A stretch of DNA of 64,000 bases from Macrostomum hystrix (Eukaryota; Platyhelminthes; Macrostomidae), in assembly GCA_950097015.1 (NCBI GenBank), contig CATNEN010000039.1:1984001-2048000 (forward strand). Reading direction: 5' to 3'. The position numbers and the translations under genes are program-made. This document shows positions 59,835-64,000 of this stretch, piece after piece (the first letter of the stretch is position 1; every line of letters starts with the position of its first letter). The notes beneath the pieces are model-generated. The model did not search any database and was not told where the DNA came from. It saw only the letters and a program-made list of their open reading frames with translations.

Positions 59835-60450
59835 CCCGATTCCGAAACTTCCCCCGATTCCGAAACTTCCCCCCGATTCCGAAACTTCCCCCGATTCCGA
59901 AACTTCCCCTGATTCTGAAACTGCCCCCGATCCCGAAACTTCCCCCGATTCCGAAACTTCCTCCGATTCCGAAACTTCCCCCGATTCCGAAACTTCCCCT
60001 GATCCCGAAACTTCCCCGATTCCGAAACTTCCCCCCGATTCCGAAACTTCCCCGATTCCGAAACTCCCCCCCCCGATTCCGAAACTTCCCCGATTCCGAA
60101 ACTGACCCTGATTCCGAAACTTCCCCTGATTCCCCCGATCCCGAAACTTCCCCGATTCCGAAACTTCCCCCCCCCCGATTTCGAAACTTCCCCCCGATTC
60201 CGAAACTTCCCCCCGATTCCGAAACTTCCCCGATTCCGAAACTTCCCCCCGATTCCGAAACTGCCCCCGATTCAGAAACTTCCTCTGATTCCGAAAATTC
60301 CCCCGATTCCGAAACTGCCCCCGATTCAGAAACTGCCCCCGATCCCGAAACTTCCCCCGATCGCCTAATTTCTTCCGATCCCAAAACTTCCCACATTCTG
60401 AAACTTCCCCCGATTCCACCGATCTTGAAACTTCTCTCCCCCTCGACTCC
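59835..60450. repeat. Minisatellite, about 18-bp unit with variable C-runs
   Basis: About 33 copies of GATTCCGAAACTTCCCC in which the C-run varies from three to about eight, so the period drifts. Confidence 0.93.
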
Positions 60451-60985
60451 CAATTCTGACACATCCCACTGACATAAAGCTTCATAGACCAACATAAACT
60501 AGTTAACTTCAAGCTGAACGCCATTTTATTGTCCGAATCGGCCCGCAAACTTTCAGTTCCGATCCGGTTTCGGTTTGCCGCATTGTCGACAATATCATTT
60601 AGCCTTTCTTTTTGTAACTGAAAAGCAATAAATCATTAGTAAAGATGGCGGCACTGACTCGCCACGCAGGAAGCCCCCAGCTCCCGTTTTTATGGTTCCC
60701 CTGAGAGCCTGACTTGGCAACAGAATGAATTCGGCTTCAGGAACAAAGACCTGCCAGGGCTGGCCGAAAAGAAAACTGGTAATAATCGAATTGCCGGCCG
60801 AGCTAATGATGTGTCAGAGGCTGGGGTGACTCAGCAGCCTCCACAACACTCCCAGGTCAGGAAATTATAAAGTCTGAGGATCTGAAACAAAAATGCATTC
60901 TGTTACTCCTCTCTTTCAGGACCACAAAAAATGTCTCGGCTTCGAATATTTAATACAGATATTGCTGATGCCACTACAAAAGTCA
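60451..60985. other. Unique sequence
   Basis: Nothing recognised. Confidence 0.4.
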
Positions 60986-60989
60986 CGTG

Positions 60990-63030
60990 TCTCATCTCTC
61001 CCGTGTCTCATCTCTCCCGTGTCATCTCTCCCGCGTCTCATCTCTCCCGTCTCTCATCTCTCTCATCTCATCTCTCCAGTGTCTGATCTCTCCCGTGTCT
61101 CATCTCTCCAGTGTCTGATCTCTCCCGTGTCTCATCTCTCCCGTGTCTCATCTCTCCCATGTCTCATCTCTCCAGTGTCTCATCTCTCCTGTGTCTCATC
61201 TCTCCTATGTCATTTCTCCCGTGTCTCATCTCTCCAGTGTCTCATCTCTCCCATGTCTCATCTCTCCCATGTCTCATCTCTCCAGTGTCTCATCTCTCCA
61301 GTGTCTCATCTCTCCCGCGTCTCATCTCTCCCGTGTCATTTCTCCCGTGTCTCATCTCTCCAGCGTCTCATCTCTCCCATGTCTCATCTCTCCCATGTCT
61401 CATCTCTCCCATGTCTCATCTCTCCCATGTCTCATCTCTCCAGTGTCTCATCTCTCCCATGTCTCATCTCTCCCATGACTCATCTCTCCAATGTCTCATC
61501 TCTCCCGTGTCTCATCTCTCCCGTGTCTCATCTCTCCCGCGTCTCATCTCTCCCGTGTCTCATCTCTCTCATCTCTCTCGTCTCATCTCTCCAGTGTCTG
61601 ATCTCTTCCGTGTCTCATCTCTCCAGTGTCTCATCTCTCCCATGTCTCATCTCTCCCATGTCTCATCTCTCCCATGTCTCATCTCTCCCGTATCATCTCT
61701 CCCGCGTCTCATCTCTCTCTCATCTCTCCCATGTCTCATCTCTCCCATGTCTCATCTCTCCAGTGTCTCATCTCTCCCATGTCTCATCTCTCCCATGTCT
61801 CATCTCTCCCATGTCTCATCTCTCCAGTGTCTCATCTCTCCCATGTCTCATCTCTCCCGTGTCATCTCTCCCGCGTCTCATCTCTCTCTCATCTCTCTCA
61901 TCTCATCTCTCCAGTGTCTGATCTCTCCATCTCTCCAGTGTCTCATCTCTCCCGCGTCTCATCTCTCCCATGTCTTATCTCTCCCGTGTCTCATCTCACC
62001 CGTGTTTCATCTCACCCGTGTCTCATCTCTCCCGTGTCTCATCTCTCCCGTGTCTCATCTCTCCCGTGTCTCATCTCTCCCGTGTCTCATCTCTCCCGTG
62101 TCTCATCTCTCCCGTGTCTCATCTCTCCCGTGTCTCATCTCTCCCGCGTCTCATCTCTCCCGTGTCTCATCTCTCTCATCTCTCTCGTCTCATCTCTCCA
62201 GTGTCTGATCTCTTCCGTGTCTCATCTCTCCAGTGTCTCATCTCTCCCATGTCTCATCTCTCCCATGTCGCATCTCTCCCATGTCTCATCTCTCCCATGT
62301 CTCATCTCTCCCGTATCATCTCTCCCGCGTCTCATCTCTCTCTCATCTCTCCCATGTCTCATCTCTCCCGTGTCTCATCTCTCCAGTGTCTCATCTCTCC
62401 CATGTCTCATCTCTCCCATGTCTCATCTCTCCCATGTCTCATCTCTCCCATGTCTCATCTCTCCCATGTCTCATCTCTCCAGTGTCTCATCTCTCCCATG
62501 TCTCATCTCTCCCATGACTCATCTCTCCAATGTCTCATCTCTCCCGTGTCTCATCTCTCCCGTGTCTCATCTCTCCCGCGTCTCATCTCTCCCGTGTCTC
62601 ATCTCTCTCATCTCTCTCGTCTCATCTCTCCAGTGTCTGATCTCTTCCGTGTCTCATCTCTCCAGTGTCTCATCTCTCCCATGTCTCATCTCTCCCATGT
62701 CTCATCTCTCCCATGTCTCATCTCTCCCATGTCTCATCTCTCCCGTGTCTCATCTCTCCCGCGTCTCATCTCTCTCTCATCTCTCCCATGTCTCATCTCT
62801 CCCATGTCTCATCTCTCCAGTGTCTCATCTCTCCCATGTCTCATCTCTCCCATGTCTCATCTCTCCCATGTCTCATCTCTCCAGTGTCTCATCTCTCCCA
62901 TGTCTCATCTCTCCCGTGTCATCTCTCCCGCGTCTCATCTCTCTCTCATCTCTCTCATCTCATCTCTCCAGTGTCTCATCTCTCCCGCGTCTCATCTCTC
63001 CCGCGTCTCATCTCTCCCGTGTCTGATTGT
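60990..63030. repeat. 16-bp minisatellite, locus 3 (inverted orientation)
   Basis: About 125 copies of TCTCATCTCTCCCGTG, the reverse complement of the unit at 48150 and 54605, with CCATG and CCAGTG variants and truncated units. Long segments are repeated about 700 bp apart (for example 61560-61720 and 62165-62340). Confidence 0.96.
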
Positions 63031-63034
63031 CAGA

Positions 63035-63115
63035 TTTCAAGATCTAGGGAATCTAGGAATCTGGGAATCTTGTGATCTTGGAAATCTAAGGGATCTTGAA
63101 ATCTAGGGATTTGGG
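63035..63115. repeat. Degenerate AATCTAGGG-type repeat
   Basis: Irregular short repeat (GGAATCTAGGAATCTGGG) at the end of the 16-bp array. Confidence 0.5.
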
Positions 63116-63900
63116 GAAATTTTAATTCAATTAGCTTGAAGCGCATGAGTAGAGGATGAGTAAAACAGCCGTTCAGCCGTATAAAAAGTGGCATGGCTCA
63201 CAAAAGGCAGATAAACTTAAACAGCTCAAGAGCTTCATGTCATCGTGAGCAAATTAGTCGCATCCTTTGAAGTGGGGCTTTTTGGATTATTTCGCGGACT
63301 GCCTTCCAGTCCAGTTGCTCGCACATTGATGAGGGTCTCTCTGATCAATCCCACCTAGCAACAATTCTTGACACGCAAGCTGGCTGAGAATCGCGCAAAG
63401 TCAAAGCTTGTTTGTTGCCATGCAGGAGGGACGGGACATGGTGGGAGATTGGGACCCCAGTCCAATTCAAGCGGAATTTGATTGAAGACGCGCGAATCTG
63501 GTTGGGGCCGGTGTTCCAACTCTGAGGCAGCTCTGAGATAATTTTCTTTTTTTGCAAAGCAAAAATTAGATTCGATACTTTATCTCTCTTTCTTAGAACT
63601 AAAAAGATGAAACAGATTAAAAAAAGTAATCAAATCCCATTGTTAACCGATACGAAATGGAATTTCAATCACAGAGCTTCGAATCCCAAAATGGCATGGC
63701 TGAAGTCTGTCTGAATGCAATTCTAGCTAGGAACAGTTAATAAGAGTATCTTGTGTCTTGTTCCAAAGCTCACGTAAAATAGAAAAATAACCTTCAGAAT
63801 TTAGTTAGGTCATGTGAGGAACAGAAAAAGCACAAAGCTAGAAACCAGAAACAATTTTTTTAAACCCAAACCAAAAAACTAAAAATCAAACCAGAAACTA
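63116..63900. other. Unique sequence with a possible SINE-D remnant
   Basis: 63655-63800 carries GAGCTTCGAATCCC and GAGTATCTTGTGTCTTG, which resemble the family-D element at 19440-19610. Otherwise nothing recognised. Confidence 0.35.
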
Positions 63901-64000
63901 GAAAACCCGAAACTCTAAACCCGAAACTCTAAACCCGAAACTCTAAACCCGAAACTCTAAACCCGAAACTCTAAACCGAAACTCTAAACCCGAAACTCTA
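63901..64000. repeat. Minisatellite, 14-bp unit, continues past the window
   Basis: Seven copies of CCCGAAACTCTAAA. Confidence 0.93.

Noticed and set aside
63901-64000. CTCTAAACCC repeats as telomere
   Set aside because: The unit is 14 bp (CCCGAAACTCTAAA), not a CCCTAA-type hexamer, and lies beside ordinary sequence.

Overview
This is metazoan nuclear DNA: spliced genes with GT..AG introns, tRNA-derived SINEs, a mariner transposon and a Ty3/gypsy remnant. Coding exons are GC-rich and intergenic DNA is AT-rich. About 43% of the window (roughly 27.5 kb by my tally) is minisatellite, in some thirty arrays with units of 5 to about 51 bp, nearly every array with its own unit. The protein set (FMR1/FXR, CERS1, Di-Ras-like, heparan sulfate 3-O-sulfotransferase, ankyrin) says bilaterian invertebrate. 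A repeat-rich free-living flatworm such as Macrostomum is a guess, not something the sequence proves.

Layout. 1-2.9 kb: part of an ankyrin-repeat gene (minus) with related 23-bp minisatellites in consecutive introns. 4.2-5.3 kb: a complete two-exon Di-Ras-like small GTPase (minus) ending in a CAAX box. 6.4-16.4 kb: a minisatellite domain that includes a 3.2-kb composite block present twice in tandem. 16.4-22.5 kb: a complete five-exon FMR1/FXR-type gene (minus), all introns phase 0, with a huge coding 24-bp repeat at its C-terminus. 23-26.7 kb: a transposon cluster, with a broken DDE transposase, a foldback element carrying an 8-bp target duplication, a 1.3-kb mariner nested in it, and a GC-rich SINE. 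28.0-34.0 kb: a complete six-exon ceramide synthase 1 gene (minus), with minisatellites or SINEs in its introns and a 1-kb minisatellite just upstream. 38.2-40.0 kb: a four-exon single-pass membrane protein with a C2-like region (minus). 42.2-42.9 kb: a gypsy pol remnant. 43-50 kb: SINEs, minisatellites and one doubtful exon. 50.5-51.0 kb: promoter and first coding exon of a heparan sulfate 3-O-sulfotransferase (plus). The last 13 kb appears to be its first intron, filled with minisatellites.

The genes form no operon or shared pathway; this is an ordinary chromosomal series of unrelated genes. The unusual content is the repeat biology: private minisatellites next to splice junctions, many with units that carry splice-site-like cores; higher-order repeats; a minisatellite expanded inside the FMR1 coding sequence; and one 16-bp minisatellite found at three loci in both orientations. 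Exon boundaries were set by hand from splice consensus, reading phase and family similarity; no alignment software was used.
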